In this document: positions 22,374 to 31,816 of the stretch, one piece after another
Position numbering within the stretch: position 1 is the stretch's first letter
Layout: each line of letters begins with the position of its first letter
Origin: Syntrophus sp034006265
GTDB lineage: Bacteria > Desulfobacterota > Syntrophia > Syntrophales > Syntrophaceae
NCBI GenBank assembly: GCA_034006265.1
Contig: JAVETB010000011.1
Location: forward strand, 1 to 47,666
Reading direction: 5' to 3'
DNA length: 47,666 bases
The notes under the pieces: generated by a model
Told to the model about the DNA's origin: nothing
Seen by the model: the letters and a program-made list of their open reading frames with translations, nothing else
The model's database searches: none
Position numbers and translations under genes: made by a program

Positions 22374-24878
22374 TCAATCCTTGAAGAGTCCGATGGCATC
22401 GACCACCATCAGGTCACCCAGGGTCCTCCGTGTAAAGAGGCGCGTTTCTCTGGCCCGTATCGTTTCAATGATGTACTCGACATCGTCCAGCCTGCCCAGA
22501 TCCTTCCAGTACCTTTTCCATTGGAGAACGTTGCCCAGCCCCGCGTTGTGCTCCATGAGAGCGAAAAGAACATGGCCGTCATGGTGAGGGAGAAGCTCTT
22601 CATTGAACCATCGCACGCCCAGGCTGATACTCAGTGTCGGGCTGAGCAGAAACATTTCCCTCGAGGGTGCGCCGCTTTCCCGAAGGAGATTCCATCGAGC
22701 GTTCAGGCTGTCAAAGGTGGAGGGAATGAACTGGAACAATCCCAACGCACCGGCTTTTGAAAGTGCGGTCGAACAGAAGAGGCTTTCCCGTCGAAGAATG
22801 CTGTAGACGAGTTCCGGGCTCACCTGATCCCTGACCCCTGCCTGCTGGCTGGCCGCCGCCAGAATCTCGTTCCGGAAAGACGGGGGATAGGCCGTCGCCA
22901 GGTAAAACGCGCCGCGTTCCATGGCGGCCCGCTGCTCGTTGCGGCTTTTTTCGGGAATATCCCTTCCTTCGATGATAATGGACATCGACAGGGGCAAGTC
23001 CCCAGCCTGGCCGACTTTGTCGGAAATCTCCAGGTAGTTCGCTGCAATGTCGTCTTGATCATCCAGTGACTCGGCCGCCGCAAAGGCATCCTGCCGCAGG
23101 GCGAGCAGCACAGAAACCTGGGGGAAAAGGCCCGATTGCTCTAGCTCCTCAAAGGTCAAATCCTCCAGGCGCTTTGCCGGGATTCGTTCCCTCAGTCGCT
23201 GATAGGCCCCGTACACAGCCCGGTATAATCCCGTGTCGAGCGCCGCCTTCAGGCGGAGGTGATAGGCTGACCTCCCTGACAGGTGCACTTCGTGCTTGCT
23301 CCCGTTATAGAGGCTCCGCAGTTCTTTCCGGGTCTCCTCATCGGGCAGGAGAGACTGCGAGGCCCTGTTTCCCATGCGCAGGTGCATCCGGGCCCGGAGG
23401 GCATAGTAGTCAAAGGGGCTGGTTTCGATAATTTTTTTGAAATATTCCTGTGCCCGCCGGTGGTCTCCCCGGTCAGCCGCGATGCGTCCCATCCAGAAGA
23501 GGGCATTGAGGTGATAGGGCCCCTCCGGGACTCTCCGCTCAAGATCCTGCAGGAGGGCCTGGGCAGCCTCCCTGCTCTGTTCGCTGTTTCTCCCGTATAA
23601 AATCATGGCAGGGTCCATCCCGGAGTAGCTCGCAAAATCGCTGCGCCCCTTGAAATTCCTCAACTCTTCATAACGCTGCAGGGACCGGTCGACCTCTCCG
23701 GAATAGTGATACTCCTGGGCAAGTTCGTAAAGGGCGTCGTCCGCACGGCTCCCGAGAGGAAAGTCGGTCAGGATTCTCTCGAAAGCCTTTAAAGACAAGG
23801 CCTTTTCTCCTTTCACTCTCAGAGCACGGCCCATGGAATACAGGGCGTTTTGGGCCAGATCGGGATCGTGGGCCGAATCGGCAACCTCCGCCAGCCAGGC
23901 CAGCTTCTCTTCACGATCGGCTTCTTTATAGGAGCTTTTCATCATGGCCAGGTAGAACGTTGCTTCCGCCCGGACCTGGAGATTTTCACCCTTCCGGGCC
24001 TCTTCCAGGAACTTCGCGGCATCGGAATAGCGCCTCAACTCGTACAGCCGGCGCCCGCGCAGCAGGGCGACATGGTCCTCTGATGCCATTCCGGAAGCCA
24101 CCAGCCTCTGGAGAAGCGTTTTTTCGGATTCGCTCAGATCAATCGCCCTGGCAACAGCCAGGTAGTCGAGAAAAAACCTCTGCGCTTCCTTTGGCATGCC
24201 TGAACGCTCGGCAAGCAGGGCCGACTGCCGTTTTATGTCTTCTTCAAGCATGGGAAGCGACTCCAGGACAGGCAGGCAAAACACACCCCGGACCAGCCTG
24301 GCTTTTAACACCTTGTCCGCCGAACTCAGGAGCCTGGAAACATCCTTTGTCTCCAACCGCGGATCAGCATTGCGAAGCTGCAGGAGACGCCATAAGGCCA
24401 CCCCGGCAAGACCGCTCCTTCCCCATTTTTCCCTGGAGGAATCCGCGGCAGACCAGGAGACGATTTTGTCGAAACAGATCTCGGCTGCCCGGGTATCCCC
24501 TCTTGACCGGTACACCTCCCCCAGAAGAAACGTGTAGACAGGCCAGAGAGGGGACTCCTCTCCAACGTTTCCGCCGATAGCCTCAAGTCGATTCATGTCG
24601 GCTGATTTCGCCCTGGAAGCGTCTTCCGTGTAGACAAGCATCTCCGTGAGATCGATTGGGGATGTCTCCTCCTTCGCCCGACAACCCGCGAAGACCAGAC
24701 AGAGGATCATCAGGCTCAATAGGCATAACGCCCGCCTTCGGTTTGCATTGGATTCCAGGTGCGGATGAAAGACCTGAAGGGAGGAAGAAATAAAACGCAA
24801 TGCTTTCAGGGTGATCTCTTTGACCAGGAAGATCCCGATTGAAGCTCGGCGTTTTTGTTGAACATACAGAAAGGTCAT
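22374..24878 (-). CDS. Soluble lytic murein transglycosylase-like lipoprotein with TPR repeats
   Basis: 834 residues from the ATG at 24878 (GGGAG upstream). A hydrophobic segment ends in a lipobox, LVFAGC (Cys66), so the mature protein is likely a lipoprotein. The 50 residues ahead of the hydrophobic core are too long for a normal signal peptide, so the true start may be further in or the N-region unusual. Residues about 90-650 are helical, TPR-like repeats (for example AQNALYSMGRALRVKGEKALSLKAFERIL). The C-terminal ~150 residues are an SLT domain: SILRRESLFCSTALSKAGALGLFQFIPSTF near residue 690 carries the catalytic Glu (RRES). Slt enzymes cleave the MurNAc-GlcNAc bond, forming 1,6-anhydroMurNAc. 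Downstream is the unknown membrane protein. Confidence 0.88.
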   Translation of the reverse strand: MTFLYVQQKRRASIGIFLVKEITLKALRFISSSLQVFHPHLESNANRRRALCLLSLMILCLVFAGCRAKEETSPIDLTEMLVYTEDASRAKSADMNRLEAIGGNVGEESPLWPVYTFLLGEVYRSRGDTRAAEICFDKIVSWSAADSSREKWGRSGLAGVALWRLLQLRNADPRLETKDVSRLLSSADKVLKARLVRGVFCLPVLESLPMLEEDIKRQSALLAERSGMPKEAQRFFLDYLAVARAIDLSESEKTLLQRLVASGMASEDHVALLRGRRLYELRRYSDAAKFLEEARKGENLQVRAEATFYLAMMKSSYKEADREEKLAWLAEVADSAHDPDLAQNALYSMGRALRVKGEKALSLKAFERILTDFPLGSRADDALYELAQEYHYSGEVDRSLQRYEELRNFKGRSDFASYSGMDPAMILYGRNSEQSREAAQALLQDLERRVPEGPYHLNALFWMGRIAADRGDHRRAQEYFKKIIETSPFDYYALRARMHLRMGNRASQSLLPDEETRKELRSLYNGSKHEVHLSGRSAYHLRLKAALDTGLYRAVYGAYQRLRERIPAKRLEDLTFEELEQSGLFPQVSVLLALRQDAFAAAESLDDQDDIAANYLEISDKVGQAGDLPLSMSIIIEGRDIPEKSRNEQRAAMERGAFYLATAYPPSFRNEILAAASQQAGVRDQVSPELVYSILRRESLFCSTALSKAGALGLFQFIPSTFDSLNARWNLLRESGAPSREMFLLSPTLSISLGVRWFNEELLPHHDGHVLFALMEHNAGLGNVLQWKRYWKDLGRLDDVEYIIETIRARETRLFTRRTLGDLMVVDAIGLFKD

Positions 24879-25317
24879 TGCCGTCTCCCGTCCATTTAAC
24901 AATGCACCCCGGGCATGCTTCCAGAGTTGATTTTCAATGGTTTCTATTATGTTATCTCCCTTTGATTATTGCAATTGATTTTCCGGAGATCGACTCACGG
25001 TGACGTTCCGGTCAGACATCAATCCCGCCCGTGCTTTTCAGAGAAGATCCCTGGATCAACCGCCGGCGGCCGAAGCATACGCTTCACCCGCCGCAGGGCT
25101 GGTTGCCGACCTGTGCGATCAAGGCTTGTATTGCGGAAGAAAACAGCGGCAGGAATATGGCCATCGGCTCGATGTCCGAAAAGAGATTTGCCGGGCCGGG
25201 GAGAAAACCGGGAATGCCGCCCTTACGAAAGGAACCGGCCCCAAAAACAGGAGGCCGCCCGATGATTTCCCGAACAACCCCCTGCTCAGTTTGGTCAGGT
25301 TGGTAAAAAAACGAAGC
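24879..25317. other. Intergenic stretch between slt and catalase
   Basis: About 440 nt. After the catalase TAG the same minus-strand frame stays open for 77 further codons to a TGA at 25084, but the encoded text has no recognisable motif. No promoter, terminator or RNA gene is evident. Confidence 0.45.
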
Positions 25318-26778
25318 CTATTTGGGGATTTCGCTCAGAGGAATGCCAATCGCATCGGCGACCCCTTTTCCGTAATCCGGATCGGCCTTCATGCAGTTGC
25401 CGATGTGGCGGAGCTGGACCTCCTTTGTCGCCTCGGCGATGGCGCGGGCGGTGTTTCCGAAGAGCGCCTCCTTCTGCTCCGGGCTCATGAGGCGGAAGAG
25501 TTTTCCGGGCTGTGTGAAGTAATCATCGTCGTCCTCGCGGAAGTTCCAGTTCTTGGCATCGCCATAGAGCTTGAGGGGCGGTTCGGCGAAGTCCAGCTGC
25601 TCCTGCCACTCGCCGTAGCTGTTGGGCTCGTAACCGATCGTCGACCCGTAGTTGCCGTCTACCCGCATCTGGCCGTCGCGGTGATAACTATGGAAGGGAC
25701 AGCGGGGTGCGTTGACGGGAATCGAGAGATGGTTTACGCCGAGCCGGTAGCGCTGGGTGTCACCATAGGAGAACAGGCGCCCCTGGAGCATCTTGTCGGG
25801 TGAAAAACCAATGCCGGGCACGACGTGGGCCGGGTTGAAGGCTGATTGTTCGACCTCTGCGTAGTAGTTTTCCGGGTTCTTGTTCAGTTCCATGACCCCC
25901 ACTTCGATGAGGGGATAATCGCCGTGATACCAGACCTTGGTCAGGTCAAAGGGATTTTGGGAATGGTTCAGGGCCTGCTCCTCCGTCATGATCTGGACGT
26001 ACAGGGTCCAGCGCGGAAAATCACCGTTCTCGATGCTGTAATAAAGATCCCGCTGATTGCTTTCCCTGCACTTGGCGATCACAGCCTCCGCCTCCGCATC
26101 GGTGAGGTTTTTGATCCCCTGCTGGGTTCTGAGGTGGAACTTGACCCAGTAGCGCTCGTTTTCAGGGCTGATGAAGCTGAAGGTGTGGCTGCCGAAGCCG
26201 TGCATGTGACGAAAGCTTGCCGGAATGCCGCGGTCACTCATCACCACGGTCACCTGATGGAGGGCCTCGGGCAGGGACGACCAGAAATCCCACATGCTGT
26301 TGGCGTTGCGCAGATTGGTGCGCGGGTCGCGATGGACGACATGGTTGAGGTCCGGAAATTTGAGAGGATCGCGGAGGAAGAAGACCGGCGTGTTGTTGCC
26401 CACCAGGTCCCAGTTGCCCTCCTCGGTGTAGAATTTAAGCGCAAAACCTCGAATGTCCCGCTCGGCGTCGGCAGCACCGCGCTCTCCAGCTACCGTGGAA
26501 AAGCGTGCAAACATCTCCGTTTTTTTGCCGATCTCGGAAAAGATCTTCGCCTTCGTGTACTTGGTGATGTCATGGGTGACGGTGAAGGTACCGTAGGCGC
26601 CGGAGCCCTTGGCGTGCATCCGCCGCTCGGGAATCACCTCCCGGTCGAAATGCGCCATTTTCTCCAGGTACCAGACGTCCTGGAGAAGCTGCGGTCCTCG
26701 CGGCCCGGCGGTCACAATGTTGTTGTTGTCGACAACGGGGGCGCCGGCCCGGGTCGTTAATTTCTTCTTTTCAGCCAT
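25318..26778 (-). CDS. katA: Monofunctional haem catalase (small-subunit, clade 3 type)
   Basis: 486 residues, the length of small-subunit catalases, with GGGAGG before the ATG. The cytoplasmic enzyme dismutates H2O2. The distal His lies in PERRMHAKGSGAYG, the distal Asn in LVGNNTPVFFLRDP, and the proximal haem-ligand Tyr in LFSYGDTQRYRLG. FSTVAGERGAADAERDIRGFALKFYTEEGNWD is the usual signature between them. No signal peptide is present. The Fur/PerR-type regulator gene lies 134 nt upstream in the same direction, suggesting peroxide-responsive control, although I could not find a convincing operator directly before katA. Confidence 0.97.
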   Translation of the reverse strand: MAEKKKLTTRAGAPVVDNNNIVTAGPRGPQLLQDVWYLEKMAHFDREVIPERRMHAKGSGAYGTFTVTHDITKYTKAKIFSEIGKKTEMFARFSTVAGERGAADAERDIRGFALKFYTEEGNWDLVGNNTPVFFLRDPLKFPDLNHVVHRDPRTNLRNANSMWDFWSSLPEALHQVTVVMSDRGIPASFRHMHGFGSHTFSFISPENERYWVKFHLRTQQGIKNLTDAEAEAVIAKCRESNQRDLYYSIENGDFPRWTLYVQIMTEEQALNHSQNPFDLTKVWYHGDYPLIEVGVMELNKNPENYYAEVEQSAFNPAHVVPGIGFSPDKMLQGRLFSYGDTQRYRLGVNHLSIPVNAPRCPFHSYHRDGQMRVDGNYGSTIGYEPNSYGEWQEQLDFAEPPLKLYGDAKNWNFREDDDDYFTQPGKLFRLMSPEQKEALFGNTARAIAEATKEVQLRHIGNCMKADPDYGKGVADAIGIPLSEIPK

Positions 26779-26912
26779 TGCTTTTTCCTCCCTTGAAACG
26801 GTTTTGTTCCGTAAGAAAACCGGAAAAGGTTGGTTGTCACGTCCACAATGTGAGCCATTATGAATTTAATAGGAATTTATCCTGATTAGAGAAAAAAGGC
26901 AATCATTTTCTT

Positions 26913-27362
26913 TTAATTTTTTCCAGGAGGCTCGTTGAAACACTGACTGCAAATGCCATAGATGACGACGTTTTTGGAATCGATACTTCCCCAGTCGCTG
27001 ATATCGGGGGGCAGGGAGATTTCGTCCAGATGAGGCCAGAAAAAATCCGAGATTTTTCCGCACCGGCGGCAGATCAGATGGTGGTGTCGAGCAATGGTTG
27101 CCTCGAATCGGCACAGGCTTTCCGCCGTCTCGACCCTGCTGATCAACCCGTGATGCGCGAAGGTCGCAAGTGTTCGATAGACCGTATCCAGGGAAAGATT
27201 GGGCAGATTCCGGCGCAGGCGCCGGTGCAGCGCCTCCGCCGTGGGATGGTCGGTGGACCGCAGGAGTTCCTGATAGATTTCCAGGCGCTGGCGGGTTACC
27301 TTGAGTCCGGCCTTCCGGCAGACTGACTCAAAATCAACACCTTTTTCCTGTAAGGCTCCCAT
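26913..27362 (-). CDS. Fur/PerR-family metalloregulator
   Basis: 149 residues. The N-terminal winged helix reads GLKVTRQRLEIYQELLRSTDHPTAEALHRRL, followed by SLDTVYRTLATFAHHGLI, the DNA-recognition helix. The metal site is seen as RFEATIARHHHLICRRCGKI, with the structural Zn pairs CRRC and, near the end, CSQC. Adjacency to katA favours the PerR (peroxide-sensing) subgroup over Fur, but sequence alone does not settle it. A candidate operator overlaps its own -10 region (27445-27459). Confidence 0.9.
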   Translation of the reverse strand: MGALQEKGVDFESVCRKAGLKVTRQRLEIYQELLRSTDHPTAEALHRRLRRNLPNLSLDTVYRTLATFAHHGLISRVETAESLCRFEATIARHHHLICRRCGKISDFFWPHLDEISLPPDISDWGSIDSKNVVIYGICSQCFNEPPGKN

Positions 27363-27444
27363 AACTTACCCCGCAGACCCCGTCACACCAGGCATTGGAC
27401 CGTGAAAACGACATTCGGAAGAGAAACGCTGGAGATAGGATGTC

Positions 27445-27459
27445 GTAACAATATTATAA
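27445..27459 (-). promoter_or_regulatory. Candidate PerR/Fur box over the regulator's own -10
   Basis: Plus-strand GTAACAATATTATAA matches the B. subtilis PerR consensus TTATAATnATTATAA at 10 of 14 positions. It overlaps a minus-strand TATAAT (27458-27453), a likely -10 for the regulator gene. Confidence 0.4.
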
Positions 27460-27614
27460 ACTTAAAGTATGCAGGCAAAAGTGTCAAGAAATAAAGTGAG
27501 CTTCTCTCCATGAGTCCGAGCTGGCAGGCCCCGGCCCCGACCTCGATCTTTGATTTGACATCGAACCTTTCTTGTAATACGTCTCCTCCCGGAAGTCCGC
27601 CATTTAAAATAAGG

Positions 27615-27630
27615 AAACAACCAGTTGTTT
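27615..27630. repeat. Short inverted repeat just before menF
   Basis: AAACAAC, a 2-nt centre (CA), then GTTGTTT; perfect 7-nt arms. It lies 5 nt before the menF ATG and separates it from the nearest AAGGA, so it could be an operator or a hairpin affecting initiation. Confidence 0.5.
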
Positions 27631-27635
27631 ATACC

Positions 27636-29000
27636 ATGAAATCCGATTTTCTCTTTTATCCCCTCTTTCAGGAAGAGCTCAACCGCCTCGTCCATCATCC
27701 CGGGAGGAAAGAGGCCAGATACCTTGTGCGCATCGAGAAGGAGGTGGCTTTGCCCGATCCGGTCCTCGATCTTGTCCTCTCCTGCCGGGTGCCGGAAAAA
27801 TTCTACTACAGCGCCAAGGACGCCCCCTTTGAACTCGGGGGATTGGGAAGCGCCCTGGTGATCGAGGCCGCATCGGGCGGCGAGGTGCTGGATGGGTTCC
27901 GCCGCTTGTGGAACCGGGATGAAACCATCCCCGTCTTCGGCGGCTTTGCCTTTGATGTCGAGGAAGACCCCGCTCCCGAATGGCGATCCTTCGGACGCTA
28001 CCGGTTCACGCTGCCGCTCGTTGAGATTTTCAGATCCCCCGGAGGCGCAAGGATCCGCGTCAATCATATCAACAACAAAAGGCTGCCCCGGGATCATGTC
28101 CTCCGAGAACTGACCGACGGCCTGCAATCCCTGGACGCCCTGCCCCGCCTTTCCCCGGCAGCGGGCCAGCCGGTCCCTGCGGATAGGACGCTGATTCCTG
28201 AAAAGCCTCAATGGAACAGGATGATCAAAAAGGCGCTCCGGTCCATCGTCGAGGGGGATTTGAAAAAGATCGTCCTGGCCCGGAAGAAGGTTTTCACGCG
28301 GAAGGATCGCTGGGATCCTGTTCAGATTGCCGCGGCTCTGGCGGGAATTTCAGAGAAGTCGTCGCTCTTTTTTTACCAGATCGAGGACGGCGTTGCCTTC
28401 CTGGGCCGTTCCCCGGAGCGGCTCTTCCGCATGCAGAACGGGACCCTCCTGGCGGATGCCATCGCCGGAACGCGCCCCCGGGGGAAAAATCCATTCGATG
28501 ATCAACGCCTCGAGGCGGAATTGCTGAACACCCCGAAGGAGCTGGAAGAACATCGTTTTGTCGCCGGCTTCATCGAGACCCGGATGCATCAGCTCTGTAC
28601 GGATGTGCAGGTGGAATCCAGGGAAGAGATCCTGAAGCTGAAAAATGTTCAGCACATCATCACCCGGTATTCCGGCCGGTCGCAGCAGAATTTCTCCCCT
28701 TTGGCCATTGCCGAGGCCTTTCACCCCACCCCCGCCGTGGGCGGTTTTCCCCAGGAGGAAATCCATTCGTGCCTTCGCCGTTATGAACCCTTCCAGCGGG
28801 GATGGTACGCGGCCCCCATCGGCTGGATGAATCGGAAAAACGCCGATTTCTCCGTCGGGATCCGCTCGGCCCTGGTCAACGGGAAGTCGTTGCATATTTT
28901 CGCCGGAGCCGGTATCGTCTTGCAGTCAAACGCTCATGCCGAATGGAAGGAAACGGAAAAGAAGATGGACAACTTTGCCGCCATCCTGGGAGAAATCTGA
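27636..29000 (+). CDS. menF: Isochorismate synthase (menaquinone pathway)
   Basis: 454 residues from the ATG at 27636; an earlier in-frame ATG at 27510 adds sequence without similarity. The enzyme isomerises chorismate to isochorismate with Mg2+. Chorismate-binding-domain motifs are seen: KIVLARKKVF (with the catalytic-type Lys), FLGRSPERLF, ADAIAGTRPRGKNPFDDQRL, LNTPKELEEHRFV and HPTPAVGGFP. The N-terminal ~190 residues are the usual poorly conserved region. The Shine-Dalgarno is weak: AAGGA is 21 nt upstream, with an inverted repeat between. It overlaps menD by 1 nt (TGATG) and starts the men operon diverging from the Fur-family gene. Confidence 0.92.
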   Translation: MKSDFLFYPLFQEELNRLVHHPGRKEARYLVRIEKEVALPDPVLDLVLSCRVPEKFYYSAKDAPFELGGLGSALVIEAASGGEVLDGFRRLWNRDETIPVFGGFAFDVEEDPAPEWRSFGRYRFTLPLVEIFRSPGGARIRVNHINNKRLPRDHVLRELTDGLQSLDALPRLSPAAGQPVPADRTLIPEKPQWNRMIKKALRSIVEGDLKKIVLARKKVFTRKDRWDPVQIAAALAGISEKSSLFFYQIEDGVAFLGRSPERLFRMQNGTLLADAIAGTRPRGKNPFDDQRLEAELLNTPKELEEHRFVAGFIETRMHQLCTDVQVESREEILKLKNVQHIITRYSGRSQQNFSPLAIAEAFHPTPAVGGFPQEEIHSCLRRYEPFQRGWYAAPIGWMNRKNADFSVGIRSALVNGKSLHIFAGAGIVLQSNAHAEWKETEKKMDNFAAILGEI

Positions 29001-30736
29001 TGACTCCCCTGCCGCTGTCCGATAATCTCAATCTGCTGTGGTCGTCGCTGATCGTAGCCGAACTGATCAAGAACGGGCTGGACACGTTTTTTATTTCTCC
29101 CGGCAACCGCAATGCCCCCTTGATCTCCGCCCTGGCCCATGAGGACCGGGCCAGGAAGAAGGTCTGCGTGGACGAGAGGGCGGCCGGATACCGGGCCCTC
29201 GGTCATGCGAAGGCCACAGGCCGTCCCGGCGTATTGGTCTGCACCTCCGGAACGGCACCGGCCAACTATTATCCGGCGGCCATTGAAGCCTTCCGGGACG
29301 AGGTTCCGATGATGATCCTCAGCGCGGACCGCCCCCCGGAGCTCGTGGGGAGCGACGCCAACCAGACAATTGTCCAGCCGGATCTTTACGGATCCTATTG
29401 CCGGGCCTCTCTTTCTCTTCCCTGCCCCTGTGCTGATTATCCCCTGGAGGCCCTGCTGGCCAAGATCGATTACCTCGTCGCTGCGGCAACCGGACCGGTC
29501 CACGTCAACTGTGCCTTCCGGGACCCTCTGGTTCCGGGCTTTCCCGACCCTCAACCGATTCCCAAAGGGCTGCTGGCGATGGCAGAGCGTTTGTACAGCC
29601 GGGCAAGGCCCTACACAAGCTACACCGCCCAGGAGACGATGATCCGCAACATGGACGACATCGCGGCTAAAATCGCCGCCACCTCCAGGGGGCTGGTGGT
29701 CATCGGCCGCCTCGATGGGCCTGAGGATATGGAAGCCCTCGAATGGCTGGTCATGACCATCGGCTGGCCGGTGTTCTGCGACATCGCTTCGGCCATGAAG
29801 GGGATTCTTCCGGTGACCCGGCAGCTCTTCAGCCTGGATCACCCCGAAGCCATCCGGTTGATCGCGGAATACTCCCCCGAAACGATCCTGCAGTTCGGTT
29901 CCGGTCTCGTATCCAAGCATTACTACGCCACCCTTCTGCCTCAAAGCGAGGCGGAGGTGATCCAGATCTGCCCCCGGAAGGAGCTGCGAGATCCCTCCCA
30001 CCGGGTGAACAGCCGCATCCTGGCTTCCGCCCATACCTTTGTAGACGCCTTGAATCTTCCGAACGATCTGTCCCTGGACATGGCGGCACGTCTGCGTCTT
30101 CTCGGTCCCATGGAAACCCTCTACCGGCTCATGGAAACCTTCTTTGCCCGGAAGGTCTTGAGCTTTTCCGGGATCGCGGTCGACATCCTGGCCGGGATTC
30201 CCGACGGGGAGGGCCTGTTCCTGGGAAATTCCCTGGTCATCCGGGCCTTCGATGCCGTCCGTTCCCCCTTTCCACGGAGGATTTCCGTAATCTCCAACCG
30301 CGGGGTGAGCGGGATCGAAGGAAATATAGCCACGAGCGTCGGCTTTGCCGAAGCCTCACAGCAGCGGGTGACAGCGGTGATCGGCGACATCTCCTTTCTT
30401 CACGATCTGAATTCCCTCCTGCTTCTCGCCGGGAGCACCACACCTGTCCTCCTCGTCGTGATCAACAACGGGGGGGGAAGGATTTTCGAGAGGCTCCCCA
30501 TCCGCAATTTTCCGGAGATTATCGATCCTTACATGACAACCCCCCACGGCATGACCTTCGAGCGGATGGCAGTCCAGTTCGATCTGCCCTATTTCAAGGC
30601 GGGGACGCCGGAGGAACTGGCTCATCATTACGGCCAGGCCCTGAAGATGGGGCGGTCCGCCATGCTCGAAGTGATCCTGTCCCCGGAGGAAGATCTGAAA
30701 ACATTTACCGACATGCAGCAGATCCGTCTGCCGTAA
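29000..30736 (+). CDS. menD: 2-succinyl-5-enolpyruvyl-6-hydroxy-3-cyclohexene-1-carboxylate synthase
   Basis: 578 residues. The ATG at 29000 overlaps the menF stop, which fixes the start. This thiamine-diphosphate enzyme joins isochorismate and 2-oxoglutarate. Visible features: ISPGNRNAPLI near the N-terminus, VDERAAGYRALGHAKATGRPGVLVCTSGTA with the ThDP-activating Glu, LSADRPPEL, and in the C-terminal ThDP/Mg domain IGDISFLHDLNSLLLL and VINNGGGRIFERLP. All are normal for MenD. menB follows after 28 nt. Confidence 0.95.
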   Translation: MTPLPLSDNLNLLWSSLIVAELIKNGLDTFFISPGNRNAPLISALAHEDRARKKVCVDERAAGYRALGHAKATGRPGVLVCTSGTAPANYYPAAIEAFRDEVPMMILSADRPPELVGSDANQTIVQPDLYGSYCRASLSLPCPCADYPLEALLAKIDYLVAAATGPVHVNCAFRDPLVPGFPDPQPIPKGLLAMAERLYSRARPYTSYTAQETMIRNMDDIAAKIAATSRGLVVIGRLDGPEDMEALEWLVMTIGWPVFCDIASAMKGILPVTRQLFSLDHPEAIRLIAEYSPETILQFGSGLVSKHYYATLLPQSEAEVIQICPRKELRDPSHRVNSRILASAHTFVDALNLPNDLSLDMAARLRLLGPMETLYRLMETFFARKVLSFSGIAVDILAGIPDGEGLFLGNSLVIRAFDAVRSPFPRRISVISNRGVSGIEGNIATSVGFAEASQQRVTAVIGDISFLHDLNSLLLLAGSTTPVLLVVINNGGGRIFERLPIRNFPEIIDPYMTTPHGMTFERMAVQFDLPYFKAGTPEELAHHYGQALKMGRSAMLEVILSPEEDLKTFTDMQQIRLP

Positions 30737-30764
30737 CCCCATTTCAGAAAGGAAAGAGAGATCC

Positions 30765-31658
30765 ATGATTTCAGAAATTTTTGACCCGGAACGCTGGGTT
30801 GAAGTTCCCGGCTTCGAATTTACGGACATCACCTACCATCGCGCCCAGGAGCAGGGGACCGTGCGAGTCGCCTTCAACCGGCCGGAAATCCGCAATGCCT
30901 TTCGGCCCAGGACGGTCGACGAACTCTATCTGGCCCTGGACCATGCCCGCATGACCCCCGACGTCGGCGTGGTGCTCCTCACGGGCAATGGCCCTTCTCC
31001 CAAGGATGGCGTCTGGGCCTTCTGTTCCGGGGGTGATCAGCAGATCCGGGGCAGGGACGGCTATAAATATGCGGGCCAGGAAGGGGCGGTCGATTTCAAC
31101 CGCCTGGGACGTCTTCATATCCTTGAAGTTCAACGCCTGATCCGGTTCATGCCCAAGATTGTCGTGGCCGTTGTCCCCGGCTGGGCCGTCGGCGGCGGTC
31201 ACAGCCTCCACGCAGTGTGCGATCTCACGCTTGCCTCGAAAGAGCACGCCATCTTCCGGCAGACCGATCCCGATGTCGCCAGCTTCGACAGCGGTTACGG
31301 CTCCGCTTACCTGGCAAAGCACATCGGCCAGAAGCGCGCCAGGGAGATTTTTTTCCTGGGGTTCAACTATACTGCCCAGGATGCCTTCGAGATGGGCATG
31401 GTGAACAAGGTCATTCCTCACGCGGATCTGGAGAGCGTCGCCCTGGAATGGGCGGGAATCATGAACTCCAAATCGCCAACGGCCATGCGGATGCTGAAGT
31501 ACGGTTTCAACCTGCTGGACGACGGCATGGTGGGGCAGCAGATCTTCGCCGGGGAGGCTACACGGCTGGCATACGGTACACCGGAAGCCGAAGAAGGGCG
31601 CAATGCCTTTCTGGAGAAGCGCCCCCAGGACTTCAAGAAATTCCCCTGGCACTTCTGA
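30765..31658 (+). CDS. menB: 1,4-dihydroxy-2-naphthoyl-CoA synthase
   Basis: 297 residues with GGAAAGAGAG before the ATG. A crotonase-fold enzyme that closes the second ring of menaquinone from o-succinylbenzoyl-CoA. Markers are FNRPEIRNAFRPRTVDEL, CSGGDQQIRGRDGY, VPGWAVGGGHSLHAVCDLTLAS (oxyanion hole) and QTDPDVASFDSGYGSAYLA, the MenB-specific stretch carrying the catalytic Asp/Tyr region. The C-terminus KRPQDFKKFPWHF is typical. It is the last gene of the menFDB group. The four remaining core genes lie 4.5 kb downstream. Confidence 0.96.
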   Translation: MISEIFDPERWVEVPGFEFTDITYHRAQEQGTVRVAFNRPEIRNAFRPRTVDELYLALDHARMTPDVGVVLLTGNGPSPKDGVWAFCSGGDQQIRGRDGYKYAGQEGAVDFNRLGRLHILEVQRLIRFMPKIVVAVVPGWAVGGGHSLHAVCDLTLASKEHAIFRQTDPDVASFDSGYGSAYLAKHIGQKRAREIFFLGFNYTAQDAFEMGMVNKVIPHADLESVALEWAGIMNSKSPTAMRMLKYGFNLLDDGMVGQQIFAGEATRLAYGTPEAEEGRNAFLEKRPQDFKKFPWHF

Positions 31659-31816
31659 AATCCAGAAAACCAGCGCAGATCTGGCACCTTATGCGCCAGC
31701 CGGCGCATAAGGCCCGGGATGCCGAAACGGATCGGCCGGAAAGGGGTTGCGCTCCGCACGCCCGACCGCAACGGAAGAGTGAGCCTCTTGTGTGCCTCGA
31801 TGCCGGAGAATGCTTC

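Noticed and set aside
25084..25317. Open frame of 77 codons continuing past the catalase TAG, as if read through (for example by pyrrolysine insertion).
   Set aside because: KatA is already full length at the TAG, the extra text has no motif, and nothing in the window suggests stop-codon recoding.
26779..26912. AT-rich stretch before katA as a PerR or Fur box.
   Set aside because: It contains TTAAATTCATAAT-like text but does not align well with either consensus.
27555..27580. TTGACA followed by TAATAC upstream of menF as a promoter.
   Set aside because: The spacer is only 14 nt, too short for a standard sigma-70 promoter.
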